Shown: in pieces, positions 23,001-31,900 of the stretch | How positions within the stretch are numbered: position 1 is the first letter of the stretch | Layout of the letters: each line of letters begins with the position of its first letter | Origin: Asterias rubens | Taxonomy: Eukaryota > Echinodermata > Asteroidea > Forcipulatida > Asteriidae | DNA length: 64,000 nucleotides | NCBI RefSeq assembly: GCF_902459465.1 | Contig: NC_047068.1 | Coordinates: 13,353,195 to 13,417,194 of the forward strand | Reading direction: 5' to 3' | The notes under the pieces: generated by a model | Databases searched by the model: none | Told to the model about the DNA's origin: nothing | The model's input: only the letters and a program-made list of their open reading frames with translations | Made by a program: the position numbers and the translations under genes

Positions 23001-26000
23001 CTACATAAAGCAAACAGAACTTGACCAAATGTTTTGAAAAAATTGCAAATGTGTGTATAAGTTATTGTATTATCTTTTTCAAACTTGATTGTTATGCAAC
23101 TCTTTATTTTGATTTTCAGTTTGTGGCAGGTTGTTGCTGGTTACTTGGACCATTGTCCCGAGTTTGGAAGGTGAGCACACATTAATGAACACCTTTAAGA
23201 CACTAGACGGCAGCAGATTTAATTTGCTCCATTTGCATCCTAGTATGCCAATGTTGTAAAACTCTCATTTTAGTATAAGACCGGTAACACTGCTCAAAAT
23301 CTTAAATTCTTATTATTTTAAGGAGTGAAAAGCATCCAATGTTTCTTGCGACCAGTGTCTTGCAGCGTTTGATAATCTATTACTTGAAGTTTCCATCACT
23401 TGGCTTTGTAATGAAAACTGTGAGACTACATTAAACAATACTAAGTCTATGAGTTAATCAATACTAGGCGGGAACACAGTGTGGGGACAAAGAACAGCTC
23501 CCTGAGGAGCCTCTTAGTATGGCGGTTAGGTTGGTGTCTTGCCTCACCTTTCACCTCTGGGACCCCGGTTCGAATCACACTGTGTGGAGTGGGTTTTCAG
23601 TCCCTACTTAATTGCGTGGGTTTTCCCTGCAATAATTCTCGGGGGGGTTTTCCTCCCATATCTAAGACATCTAAGACATGAAATTTGTTCATTGTCTTCT
23701 CTTGTCCCATTTTGCTCTAATAAGAGCGTTGAGAATATTTATCCGATGTTTTGTTTGTATTTTTTTAGTCATTACCTGGAGCTGTTTATTGAAAGAGTTC
23801 CTCTCCAGTCCGAGAAAAAAGCAATGAAAGTATTGAGGATATGCGAGCAACGAGAGATGACTGATCAAGGTAATTGTAGTTTTCATATCCCAGATGCAAT
23901 CTTTACATTAGGGCCCATTTTCATGGCTCTGCTTTCTGCCGAATTCTGCACTTACAATCGTGGAGTACGCACAAGTACAAGCATTACCTGTGAAATACGC
24001 TTGACGTAAGCGCGGAATTTCCTGCTCCCGTCAAAACCTGTAAAATCAATTTGCAATCACATTGGTCCCTAAAGCAGGCCTGATTATTCTTGGAGGCAAC
24101 AGAGGCGATTGCCTCCATGCCCCCTGATCATTGGCTTGTTGCCCTTGAAATGCTCCAGTTGAAATTTCCTCATAGGGTGCCCTTTACCAAGGACAAAATG
24201 CCTTGGTGCCCTTGCCCTTTCAAAAAAAATCATACAGGCCTGCCTGAAGGGTTATTAAAATGCAAATTTTTTAGTTGATCGTTTCGTGCTTCATTTTTCT
24301 CTCTATAGTTAAAAGCATCTGTAAGGTTCTCGGGATGCGCTCTTTCCAGCATGGCCAGCTGGGCTCGGCCCTGTCTTGGTGTATCCGTTCTAAGGATGCA
24401 GCATTCGCTACGTTCCTCTCCGATAGATTCCTCTCGGAGTACAGTGCTGGAGGAGGGTTCTCCAACCTGGATCTTATTGACAATCTTGGGGCAGCTATGC
24501 TTCTCAGCGATAGACTTACATTTTTAGGTAAGAAAGAAATTTGTTGGTATCACTTTCAACAAATTGTATTCATTAAAGGCACTGGACACTATTGGTAGTT
24601 ACTCAAAATAATTGTTAGCATAAAAATTTACTTGGTAACAAGCAATGGAGAGCTGTTGATAGTATAACAAATTGTGAGAAAAGGCTCCCTCTGAAGTATC
24701 ATAGTTTTTTAGAAAGAGGTACTTTCGAACTCAAATAATAAAAGACTTCAGGCCTGAAAGTCTTTTATTAGGCATCTGAAAGCGTTCAAAGTAATGCAAC
24801 ATTCTCTAGCAACTTGATGACCAATTGAGTCAAAATTTTCACATGTTTGTTATTTTTATGCACATGTTGGGAAACACCAAGTGAGAATACTGGTCTTTGC
24901 TTAATTCTTAATTTGCTTAATTTTGTAAACTTCTCATCTGGCTCTTTAGGGAAGTATCGTGAGTTTCATAAGCTGTATGAGCATGGTGAATTTCAGGAGG
25001 CTGCAAGTCTTATACTCTCACTCCTTACTGCTAAGTTGGCTCCTAAAAGGTGAGACAAGTAAACGCTTAGCAATAATCTAGGCATTTATATAGCATATTC
25101 ATTTTGGTTTACCCATATACACCGATGTGTGTTAGCACTGTTTATTCAGTGCTTGCCCGAGTTCTGTGAAAAAATTCACAGGCATATTACTCGGGAGGGA
25201 TTCGAACCCACGACCTTTGCATTTTTAGAGCAGTTATTTATATAGCGTTACTTCCAACTTCAATCTCACTGCTTTACATAAAACCATATTTAATGAAATG
25301 AAATAAAAGGGAAATAAATAAGATAAAACTAACAACTTTTATTTTTGGATCTTGTTTCAGTTTCTGGTTGATTTTACTGACTGACGTCCTACCTTTACTA
25401 GAGTTGGACGTCGTCATCTTCAGTAGTCATCAAACGTTTGAATTACTGCACTGTCTGAATGAACTCATGCAGTGGTACACCTCGGAAGATTATCTCAAGT
25501 CAGAAGCAGCATCCTCCAAGAGCAAGGTGAACATACACGGCAGCCATCTTGGGGTCTTGGTTCCAAAGAAACTCCTATCTGCATAGTCTTACCAGGTTAT
25601 CAGCCAAAATACCATGTCGCGTTTACAACTTGTGACTGGTATCCTGCAAATTTTTGCTTAGCATACAATTGTTTAAGCAATGTTTTCTGCCTAAGCAGAA
25701 TTGGGCCTTGATTTGCATGGTGGTGTCTTTCCTCACCTTCCACCTCTCGGACCCCGGTTCAAATCCAGCCCGGGACATTATCGGGATGGAAGCTCATTTT
25801 TTTGTCAAATCAGCCTATCTCATCCCTTTTTACTATTCCTAGGACTTCCTCATCAAATGGCGTTCGAGCATTTTCTGCTTGTGCTCCTAAACTCCTTTAC
25901 CTAATAACATTGAAAACTCATTTGTTCAAATCCACTTACACTTAGCTTGTTACATGTCTGACTTAAATTATTCATTGTGTAATTGTCATTGTATTCTATA

Positions 26001-26249
26001 TTTCTTTTTTGTAGTATCTGTTTTGTTTTTTGTTCTGTGCCTCGGAATTATTACTATTTATTATTATTTATAAAAGTTTTTCTTTCAGAGTCATCCCCCA
26101 ACCCCACTTTCCCAGCCAATTTTAATATGTTTCTATGTGATCATTTTCAGGGACAACAAGAGCTGGAGTCGGACAAACTGGAGCTTCTCAAACTGGCCCT
26201 AGCTCGGAACTTAGCAAGGGCTTCCCAGGAGGAAGGCATTTTAGAATGA
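11087..26249 (+). CDS. NUP85: nucleoporin NUP85 (Y-complex scaffold)
   Basis: Structural subunit of the Nup107-160 (Y) complex of the nuclear pore. Supported exons, all in consistent phase: 12055-12123, 13117-13224, 14584-14644, 15093-15166, 15631-15744, 17043-17164, 17917-18003, 18920-19090, 19827-19958, 21421-21608, 22774-22839, 23120-23170, 23769-23869, 24309-24527, 24950-25049, 25361-25526 and 26151-26249 with stop TGA. They encode about 641 residues; human NUP85 has 656. Diagnostic segments are [69 protein letters not shown] and [10 protein letters not shown]. The protein is an all-helical ACE1-type scaffold. A candidate first exon, 11087-11147 (starting [11 protein letters not shown]), has the phase needed to join 12055 and would give 662 residues, but its donor AATAG|gttttg is weak, so the N-terminus is provisional. 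Introns are full of MITEs and SINEs. Confidence 0.95.
11370..11560 (-). repeat. SINE-like repeat with tRNA-type B box
   Basis: Carries gatgtgtgttagcactgtatactca, tttcccgagtcctgtgaaaaa and gggattcgaaccc (a reversed B box). Partial copies are at 11680-11745, 25110-25235 and 31618-31800. Confidence 0.65.
12690..12935. repeat. inverted repeat of the 'ggcccaatttcat' family
   Basis: Ends pair as aggcccaatttcatcatagagctgctaag and its complement near gctctattaaattaggcc. The inner arms are cttccttgataaaactagaatt and its complement. Other copies: 21704-21978, 29116-29360, 29425-29625, 46026-46250 and 56692-56905, with fragments elsewhere. It is the commonest hairpin family in this window. Confidence 0.8.
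13262..13385 (+). pseudogene. non-LTR retrotransposon 3' coding fragment
   Basis: With one frameshift the segment reads [15 protein letters not shown] followed by [12 protein letters not shown], the usual C-terminal pattern of LINE reverse transcriptases (WNxLP...FKxxLK). Decayed fragment in a NUP85 intron. Confidence 0.6.
13367..13832. repeat. TTTAAA-flanked MITE
   Basis: Left end TTTAAAGGGTGGCTGCAGTG; right end CACTGCAGCATCCCTTTAAA. Inverted termini of about 20 bp enclose about 430 bp that includes a G-run and a C-rich hairpin. The left end lies on the tail of the retrotransposon fragment. Confidence 0.7.
14668..14850 (+). repeat. MITE family A, 3'-truncated copy
   Basis: Starts AAGGCACTGGACACTATTGG after TTTTA and matches the family to about the aaaagacttcaggcctgaag palindrome, then stops. 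Confidence 0.75.
15374..15640 (+). repeat. tandem triplication of a NUP85 3' splice site
   Basis: Three copies of intron end plus exon start: acceptors at 15400, 15511 and 15630 share tttcattgayg-attyctttgcag and then (C)A..TAATGTGACTC. Only the third continues into the full exon 15631-15744. The first two run into CAGA|gtgagt, a plausible donor. Confidence 0.85.
15512..15556 (+). CDS. NUP85: possible 45-nt cassette exon of NUP85
   Basis: Copy 2 of the triplication is bounded by tttctttgcag and gtgagt, is exactly 45 nt, keeps the exon phase (1 in, 1 out) and encodes a near copy of the start of the next exon, [14 protein letters not shown]. Inclusion would add 15 residues without a frameshift. 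Whether it is used cannot be told from DNA. Confidence 0.4.
15767..16144 (+). repeat. MITE family A, full-length copy
   Basis: Begins TTAAAGGCAGTGGACACTAT and ends ATAGTGTCCAGTGTCTTTAA, in the NUP85 intron after exon 15631-15744. Confidence 0.85.
17455..17592 (+). pseudogene. non-LTR retrotransposon 3' coding fragment
   Basis: Reads [20 protein letters not shown] and then [12 protein letters not shown] before a stop: the C-terminus of a LINE reverse transcriptase. The tail to about 17740 ends in ATAATAATAA repeats, as a LINE 3' end would. Confidence 0.75.
18043..18530 (+). repeat. dispersed element with ribozyme-like segment, copy 1
   Basis: Two inverted blocks, 18115-18260 and 18350-18510 (ctaccgcggagtagat, agttctgaaaagaact, ctacctgggtggaaggtatag), flank a degenerate hammerhead-like segment at 18246-18287. 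Other copies: 19208-19775 and 44978-45425. Confidence 0.75.
18714..18872. repeat. short inverted element containing a 15-bp minisatellite
   Basis: Ends aagcccgatttatacttcgt and its complement near gagtatgaaccgggctt. Inside, the unit TGAGGTCACAAATTT occurs about four times (18739-18800). Related ends occur near 14860-14960, 32227-32330 and 63510-63570. Confidence 0.75.
19208..19775 (-). repeat. dispersed element with ribozyme-like segment, copy 2
   Basis: Starts tttgaggcattgcatggtgaggtatcaat and runs through ctactaccgcggagga...ctacctgggcagaaggta. It carries the hammerhead-like segment, minus strand, at its right end. A (TTA)n run lies at 19645-19672. Confidence 0.75.
19730..19773 (-). ncRNA. 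hammerhead-ribozyme-like motif
   Basis: On the minus strand: stem I GUCUC, core CUGACAA (canonical CUGANGA with one change), stem II GACUAG/CUAGUU, then GAAACGUC, then GAGAC closing stem I. GUC is the usual cleavage triplet. Stem III is reduced to the self-complementary ACGU, as in dimer-acting animal hammerheads. The change in the core may impair this copy. Confidence 0.5.
20027..20098 (+). repeat. duplicated exon end and 5' splice site of NUP85
   Basis: Repeats the last 45 or so bases of exon 19827-19958 with its donor and following intron (ggcattggatcttgagtacc, then ATGCTATG|gtaaag), offset by 123 bases. No acceptor directly precedes it. Confidence 0.8.
20186..20790. mobile_element. non-autonomous hAT-like element with 8-bp target duplication
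   Basis: Terminal inverted repeats TAGGCCTGGGCGAAT and ATTCGCCCAGCACTA are directly flanked by the identical octamer GTAATGAT (20178-20185 and 20791-20798). An 8-bp duplication and TAG..GGGC termini fit the hAT superfamily. The inside is rich in CCGGATATCCGAATA-type palindromes and has no transposase frame. Confidence 0.85.
21238..21382. repeat. imperfect long hairpin
   Basis: Arms gactcgttctttaa...gtttaaaacc...gttgctgtatgataaaggccc and their complement gggcctttatcacacagcaac...ggttttaaac...ttaagaactcgtc surround a 13-base loop. Probably a MITE; only one copy is in the window. Confidence 0.7.
21704..21978. repeat. inverted repeat of the 'ggcccaatttcat' family
   Basis: Left end gggcccaatttcattaagcc, right end gctttatgaaatttggcac. 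The inner part mentions cttagca and gctaagca in inverted order. Confidence 0.7.
22236..22440 (+). repeat. MITE family C, partial copy
   Basis: Matches the left half of 49552-49905: gttggtcaacgaaaagcgtttgaaacc...gcatatggctagaaag...gatccgcacaaat, then a fragment of the centre (aaatggctgaccgtgttagt). The right arm is lost. Confidence 0.75.
22448..22560 (+). pseudogene. non-LTR retrotransposon 3' coding fragment
   Basis: Frameshifted remnant containing [10 protein letters not shown] and then a decayed RESF..DPLL tail, followed by a typical 3' end gtgccatataaatgc at about 22615. Confidence 0.55.
23490..23690 (+). repeat. tRNA-derived SINE-like repeat
   Basis: gtatggcggttaggttggtg (A-box-like) and ccccggttcgaatcac (B box), then gtgggttttcagtccctact. 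Fragments of the same family are at 25715-25800 and 39205-39260. Confidence 0.6.
24072..24242. repeat. 'ggcctgattattcttggaggca' repeat, inverted ends
   Basis: Begins aggcctgattattcttggagg and ends tcatacaggcctg; within are ccttggtgcccttg and tgcccttgaaatgct. An inverted copy is at 29983-30163 in the first ERCC1 intron. Confidence 0.7.
24573..24900 (+). repeat. MITE family A, 3'-truncated copy
   Basis: Starts TTAAAGGCACTGGACACTAT; includes aaaagacttcaggcctgaaagtctttt; ends at ctggtctttgc, about 35 bases short of the right terminus, 50 bases before NUP85 exon 24950. Confidence 0.8.
25110..25235 (-). repeat. SINE-like repeat with tRNA-type B box
   Basis: Copy of the 11370-11560 family: ccgatgtgtgttagcactg, gcccgagttctgtgaaaaa, gggattcgaaccc. 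Confidence 0.65.
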
Positions 26250-26623
26250 ACCAATCACAACATCCGACTCTTGGTGTTCTTAGATTTTTGGCATGTAAGA
26301 TATGACAGGATTTGTCAATTAGAGATGGACTTGAGCCATTGGAGTTGAAGAAGGACTACTCCCAAAGAACAAATGTTTTTGTGAAACTGTATTGGAAAGA
26401 GAGCATCTCAATCATGTATTATGTTTAGTTGAAACAGATGATCTGATTGGCTCCAAGAGACAATTCACCATTCTCTGGACCAATCACAAATTGGATTATA
26501 TTATGGCTGTGGCAAACTAAACTATGCAACAATGTATTACTCCCCCAAATCGGGCCAAACTTTGCTGAATACAAAACCTTTTATACTTCATGTCAGGTTA
26601 CATTGTCAGGTAAACAATTCTGA

Positions 26624-26629
26624 AATAAA
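26624..26629 (+). terminator. polyadenylation signal AATAAA (NUP85)
   Basis: AATAAA about 375 bases after the NUP85 stop codon, in repeat-free 3' UTR-like sequence. Position-based inference. Confidence 0.55.
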
Positions 26630-26853
26630 AATTGTTGGACAAACTTTGCAAATTTGTATTTGATTAACCAGGAAGTGAAACCAACGAAAACCCTGCATAT
26701 GTAAATAATATGGGTTTGTTAGCGTTTTCGTTAAAACATTTCTATGTACAGTAACAGTAATAAGCTACGATAGATACTTTATAATAGACTGCAGTATAAT
26801 GACTTTGTCAAACTTTGATACAACCAATTTGACCTACTGTTGCAGTGGGAGAC

Positions 26854-27374
26854 AAAAGGCCTTTTCACACTACAAAAAATCTCTGTGTTGGACACGGATA
26901 CGATCCGGATGATGTGCACTGACCTTTTCACACTACAACTTTTCAACACGGTGTCGATCCGGATAAGGCACATTATCCGTGTCGAAACCAACCCTGCCCG
27001 GGAGGTGGGTTGATAAATCTCTATCCGTGTCGAAGATTCCAACAGGGATCGAAAGGCGTAGTGTGAACACCTCTGGGTTAATTTCTGATCCGTGTTGAGT
27101 GTTGTCCAGCGCGTAGAAAAACTGCGTACAAAAGGCGTGCGTGCATAAAAAGTAGCCGCGTCCTGCTTCGATCCATGTAAGATTTTGTGCAGTGTGAAAC
27201 AGTCGGATAATATCCGGATTGAAAGTTCGCGTGTAACCAAAAAAGCTGATTTCCTACAGAGCTAGTGTGAAAGCGAAGCTGTTTGTATCCATGTTGAAAT
27301 TTTACCGAACCAACACGGACCCTATCCGGATAAGGTTCGACACGGATCGAAGATCGATAGTGTGAAAAGGCCTA
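26854..27374. repeat. MITE with aggccttttcacacta ends
   Basis: Left AAAAGGCCTTTTCACACTA, right TAGTGTGAAAAGGCCTAAAG. The inside is built from repeated atccggataagg, gacacggat and ccgtgtcgaa words. The long minus-strand open frame at 26779-27240 is a by-product. Elements with similar ends: 53526-53711 and 55037-55740. Confidence 0.8.
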
Positions 27375-27399
27375 AAGAGAATTGTTTTTGTTCTATTCA

Positions 27400-27640
27400 T
27401 CTATCAAAATCACTGGGTACCCGTCGCTAAAATATTGGATTCAAACTGCCTCTGGCTACTAGGGCAAAGTCGGTGGTCTAGAGTTGTAATATATTTATCT
27501 GCTCTAGAGTGGCAAAGGTTTAGGGTTTGAATCCCACCAGATACTAAGCCAGTGTTTTTCTTTTTACAGGGCTCAGGAAAGGAGTGCTTTATACAAATCA
27601 TTGTATGAGTTGAACACAATCAATAAATGTTTTATGTCTG
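27400..27640. repeat. SINE-like fragment and flanks
   Basis: Contains tttgaatcccaccag (B-box-like) and a tctagagtggcaaaggttt segment related to the 11370-11560 family. Confidence 0.4.
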
Positions 27641-27709
27641 AAAGGTTTGCACATCATTGCTTTAAAAAATACTTTTTGTGAAACAATTTTAAAAACCAAA
27701 ACAAACTTC

Positions 27710-27900
27710 AAAGGCAGTGGACACTATTGGTAATTACTCAAAATAATCATTGGCATAAAACCTTTCTTGGTGACGAGTATTGGGGAGAGGTTGATGGTTA
27801 TACAACATTGTGAGAAACAGCTCCTTCTGAAGTGACATAGTTTTCGAGAAAGAAGTAACTTTCCACGAATTTGATTACCAATAGTGTCCACTGTCTTTAA
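27710..27900 (+). repeat. MITE family A, internally deleted copy
   Basis: AAGGCAGTGGACACTATTGG at the left, CAATAGTGTCCACTGTCTTT at the right, only about 190 bp. The central palindrome and right half are missing, a typical internal-deletion derivative. Confidence 0.85.
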
Positions 27901-28938
27901 AAAATTTTTTTTTTGACATTTATTGGCTGATAGAAAATCGTAAAACTGCAAGAAACAGTAGACCACTAGCCTTGTTAGGACGATTTTTATTAGTTAATCA
28001 GTTTGGTTTTAAAGTTTGTGTAAAATTGGTTGGTTTTTGTTTAATACTTCAGTTTACTTAGTCCGCCCTCCTTTTTGATGCACAAAGTTGACGGCCATTT
28101 ACCTCAAACAATAAAATATTTGATGATATTCCTTCTTTTTTTTTTACAAAGCATATCATTATATTGCATCCACAAACAAAGTATTTTCTTTTTTTACTGA
28201 GATAACAATGTTTAACTGCCTTCCTTTCCCATATGAAATAAAAAAGTTTTCTAGAACTTCGGTGACACATGTAAGTGGACTTCATTTTCCCTTCAGTTTA
28301 TTTTTTGTTCTGTGAAGTTGTAATATTTTAAATTGTATTTTAGGCACTATCATGGGATAATATTTTGGGGTAATTTGGTGGCAACCAGCTACACTTTCCT
28401 GCTTAAAAATTTGAACCTTCTGTTTGTTGCAAACTTTCTAGTAATTATAACAAAACGAAAATGCACATTAAAATGTGGAAATGTTTCTTTCCTTTGATTG
28501 ATCAGGTCTGGGGTCGATTTAACCATTTGTCCATGAATTATTTTGCCCTTGCTCTATGGTTTAACAAAGCACTAAGATTTCATTTTAAGACGAATTGTCA
28601 GTTCTTCCTTCGCATGGATTATTTCCCAGCCTTGCTACCATGGGCAGCGCACCATATCACCCGCTAGCCAGCTTTACGCAAGTTTATTATTGGTTCTATC
28701 AATCAGAAAAGCGCGCCCTCTGTTGGGTGATCACGTTACGTTACATTCGTCTTGCTTGTACCAAAGATTGAGTCAGTGTTGCAGATGGGACGGGAGTTAA
28801 ACGGCCCAACTAATCGGGTCAGCCCAACTACAGTTGGGAAAATGAAAACATATGCATCAACTGTGTGGGAGACTGAACTTACACAATCTAGTTTATTGCT
28901 CCATGCACACACACAAGACCATCGAGTTCGCGTTTACG
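27901..28938. other. intergenic region and probable ERCC1 promoter
   Basis: No gene is recognised between the MITE and the ERCC1 start. The last 250 bases are locally GC-richer (agcgcgccctctgttgggtg) and are the likely promoter; no TATA box is evident. Confidence 0.4.
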
Positions 28939-31900
28939 ATGGGTGATGATCTTGGAAGAGAAGGGAACAAAGAAGAGAAGAAACTTTTCACAATTCCAAC
29001 TGCGAAGGATATCGCAAGATTGGAGCATGGGAAGTCAAAGGTGATTTAACATTGAATTGAAGAAAAGTAACCACAAATGCAATGCAATGTCATTGTCATA
29101 TTATGGTTTAGCCCAGGGCCCAATTCCATACTATATTACTTACTAGAGCTACTTACTAAATGTCTTCCTTGATAAAAATAGGATTGACAACCAAGTTTCC
29201 ATTTGTTGCATATTTCTTGTTACTGGTATTCAGCTGTTGTTTGCTTATTCTGAAAATCACAAGGAAATTTGGTTTTTTATCCTGTTTTTATCAAGGAAGA
29301 AATTTCATGCTAAGCAAATATTTGTGCTAAGCAGCTCTATGAAATTGGGCCCAGGTTGGACTCCTCTCAGTGCAGTCATACTCATGGCACTGCTGACTGA
29401 CGTGCTACTACCACTTTGTACCAGGGTCCAATTTCATAGAGCTGCTAAGCACAAAAATTTGCTTAGCATGAAATGGTACGCTTTGATAAAACAGGATTTC
29501 CCAACCAAATTTCTACGTGATTTTCAAGATAACCATACAACAGCTGAATACAAGTAACTAGGAAATGCAACAAAATGGAAATTCGGTTGGTAATCCTGTT
29601 TTTACCAAGGAAGAAATTTCATGCTTGAAAGTTGAAGCAAATTTTCGTGCCCCACTTCCAAAGCACTGGGGAAATGTGAAAAAATGGGCTTTTGGGAACA
29701 TCAAGGAGCTATCTAAGGCTTTGGGGCGTAGCCTGACCGGAGAGGAGTAACCGGGACAACAGAAATGTGATCTTTATTTTGTTTGCTGTGATGATTATTG
29801 TTTCAGTGTGTTACAGTGTAGTGTGCCTTTTTAGGCAATGTTGTTAAAAAACATGTTTACAAGTTGACACCAAACGGCAAGCACTACAGAGAGTTAGCAG
29901 CGTTGATGTTGGTGCAAGGAGGTCAATGTAGCCCAGGTTGGAGGCACTGACGTCCTACCAGGGCTAGGGTCAATTGATGTATGTTCAGGCCTGTATACTT
30001 CGTTTTTGAATGGACAAGGACATCACTTGGTATTTTCTCCTTGGTTAAGGGCACCCTATGAACAAATTGCAAATTTCTACAGTGGCATTTCAAGGGCACC
30101 AAGGCAATGAACAGCGAAATGGAGGCAATTGCCTTCATTGCCTCTGTGAAGTATCAGGCCTTTATGTTTTTATTACATAACTGTCATAAAATTTGATGTT
30201 CAAATGAATCTATTGACAGGTCAAGTCCTACTTCAAGAGCCAATTTGGAAACCAACTAACGTCGACCAGTGGAAAGAGTACTTCACTAAGTGTAGCCAAG
30301 ACATCCGAGAGTTCAACCAATGCAACCACACTAGCAGCTGAGACAGCCAATCAGGCTGTACAAGAAAAAAACAATGTGACCAATAAGGTTGACAACACAA
30401 AGGAGTCAACTGGCAATGACCTCAACATTGATGCCTCCACTGCATATAGGAGTACAGAACCGAGTACCTCTGACAATGTGCAAGATAAGGGCGCCAAGAG
30501 GAAAATTGGTTCATCGTTTGCTGATAAGTTTGCTGCATTGAGAGATGCACCTGACTATGAGGCTCCATTGAATCCAGCCAAGAGGTAATTTAAAAATTTG
30601 TTTGTTATGCAAGTTGCCAGACACACAAGGCCTGAAGGCCACTTCAAGGTGTGGGCCACAATCAACTTTTTGTTCATGGGCCGTTGCCACCTACTCTAGG
30701 GGCTGAAACAGGGTTACCCCCTTTACAGTCCATATACAGATGTAGACTTGGGTATCAACCATCAGGAGCCCGACTGGTAGAGCAGAAAGCACTTCCTCCC
30801 CACATTTTTGAAGCAATTATGTTTACCGGTAATTGTCTTGCTCAGGAACACAAGTTTCACGACCGGGACTCAAACTCACACTCTGCTGATCAAACACATT
30901 GAGCTTGAATCCGGTGCTCTTATGACACGCTACTATTGTATTTGTAAAAGTGTCGAGGCCGAGAGTTTAAAAGTACCAAACTCAAGCTCTGCTGTATCTG
31001 ATCAGCAGAGTGTGGGTTCGAGTCCCGGTCGTGACACAATTGCGTCCTTAAGGAAGACACTTCATTCTTCGAATGAGACATAAAGCTGTAGGTCCCTTGT
31101 GTTGTTAAAAAAAACTATCAAAGCACTTAAAATACCCCTGTACAAAATTATTACAGAGAGATAGAAGGGGTTTAATCCAGTGTGTCTGGCAGTGCGTCTA
31201 TCTTCAATCACAAAGGCTGCAATAGAAAGAAAGAAGAAGAAGAAGAAAAAAACAGGTCTAACGTTGCAGCGCTTTAATTTGGAGTGAAATTCCACAAGAC
31301 TGCAGGGCTTGTAACCGTTGTATTGACCACTCTTTTTCAAACTTTGTCCCAACCCCTGTCCAGTGAATAGTAATGTAGTGTGTCAATGTTGCTGGTTTAT
31401 TTTCAGGCCAATGTTATCTACTGCAATTTTAGCAGCTCCAGTATCAATCAGTAATAAAGCACCGACTGGAGCCAATAGCATCATTGTCAATACAAGACAG
31501 GTAAACAACATTCATCTTGCTCATGGCCCCCCCATCGTAAACAAATGTTAATATTTATTAGATGTTAAATTTTGCATCGGGGGTAAAGAATATTATTTTT
31601 GGTTGAAGTTGTGACTTTATACTCGGTACTTTCCCGAGTTCTGTGAATAAAATCACAGGCATATTACTCAGGTGCAGGGTGGGATACGACCTTTGCAATT
31701 CTAGAGCAGTGTCTTTCCAACTAATATGTCTTTGGGTTTTTTCACAGAGCTTGGGAAAGTTCTGAGTATACAGCGCTAACGCACATCAGTGTTTATGGGT
31801 ATAACCAAAACTAATAAATACATAAATATTGAAAATAACTTAATTTTTACCACCATCTTTGATGAGACATGCATGCGTGCAAGGCTATCATTGGCTGAGA

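Noticed and set aside
23539-24009. 156-codon plus-strand frame
   Set aside because: Its middle is the real NUP85 exon 23769-23869; the rest is SINE and intron read-through.
26779-27240. 153-codon minus-strand frame
   Set aside because: It lies almost wholly inside the MITE at 26854-27374, whose repeated words create the frame.
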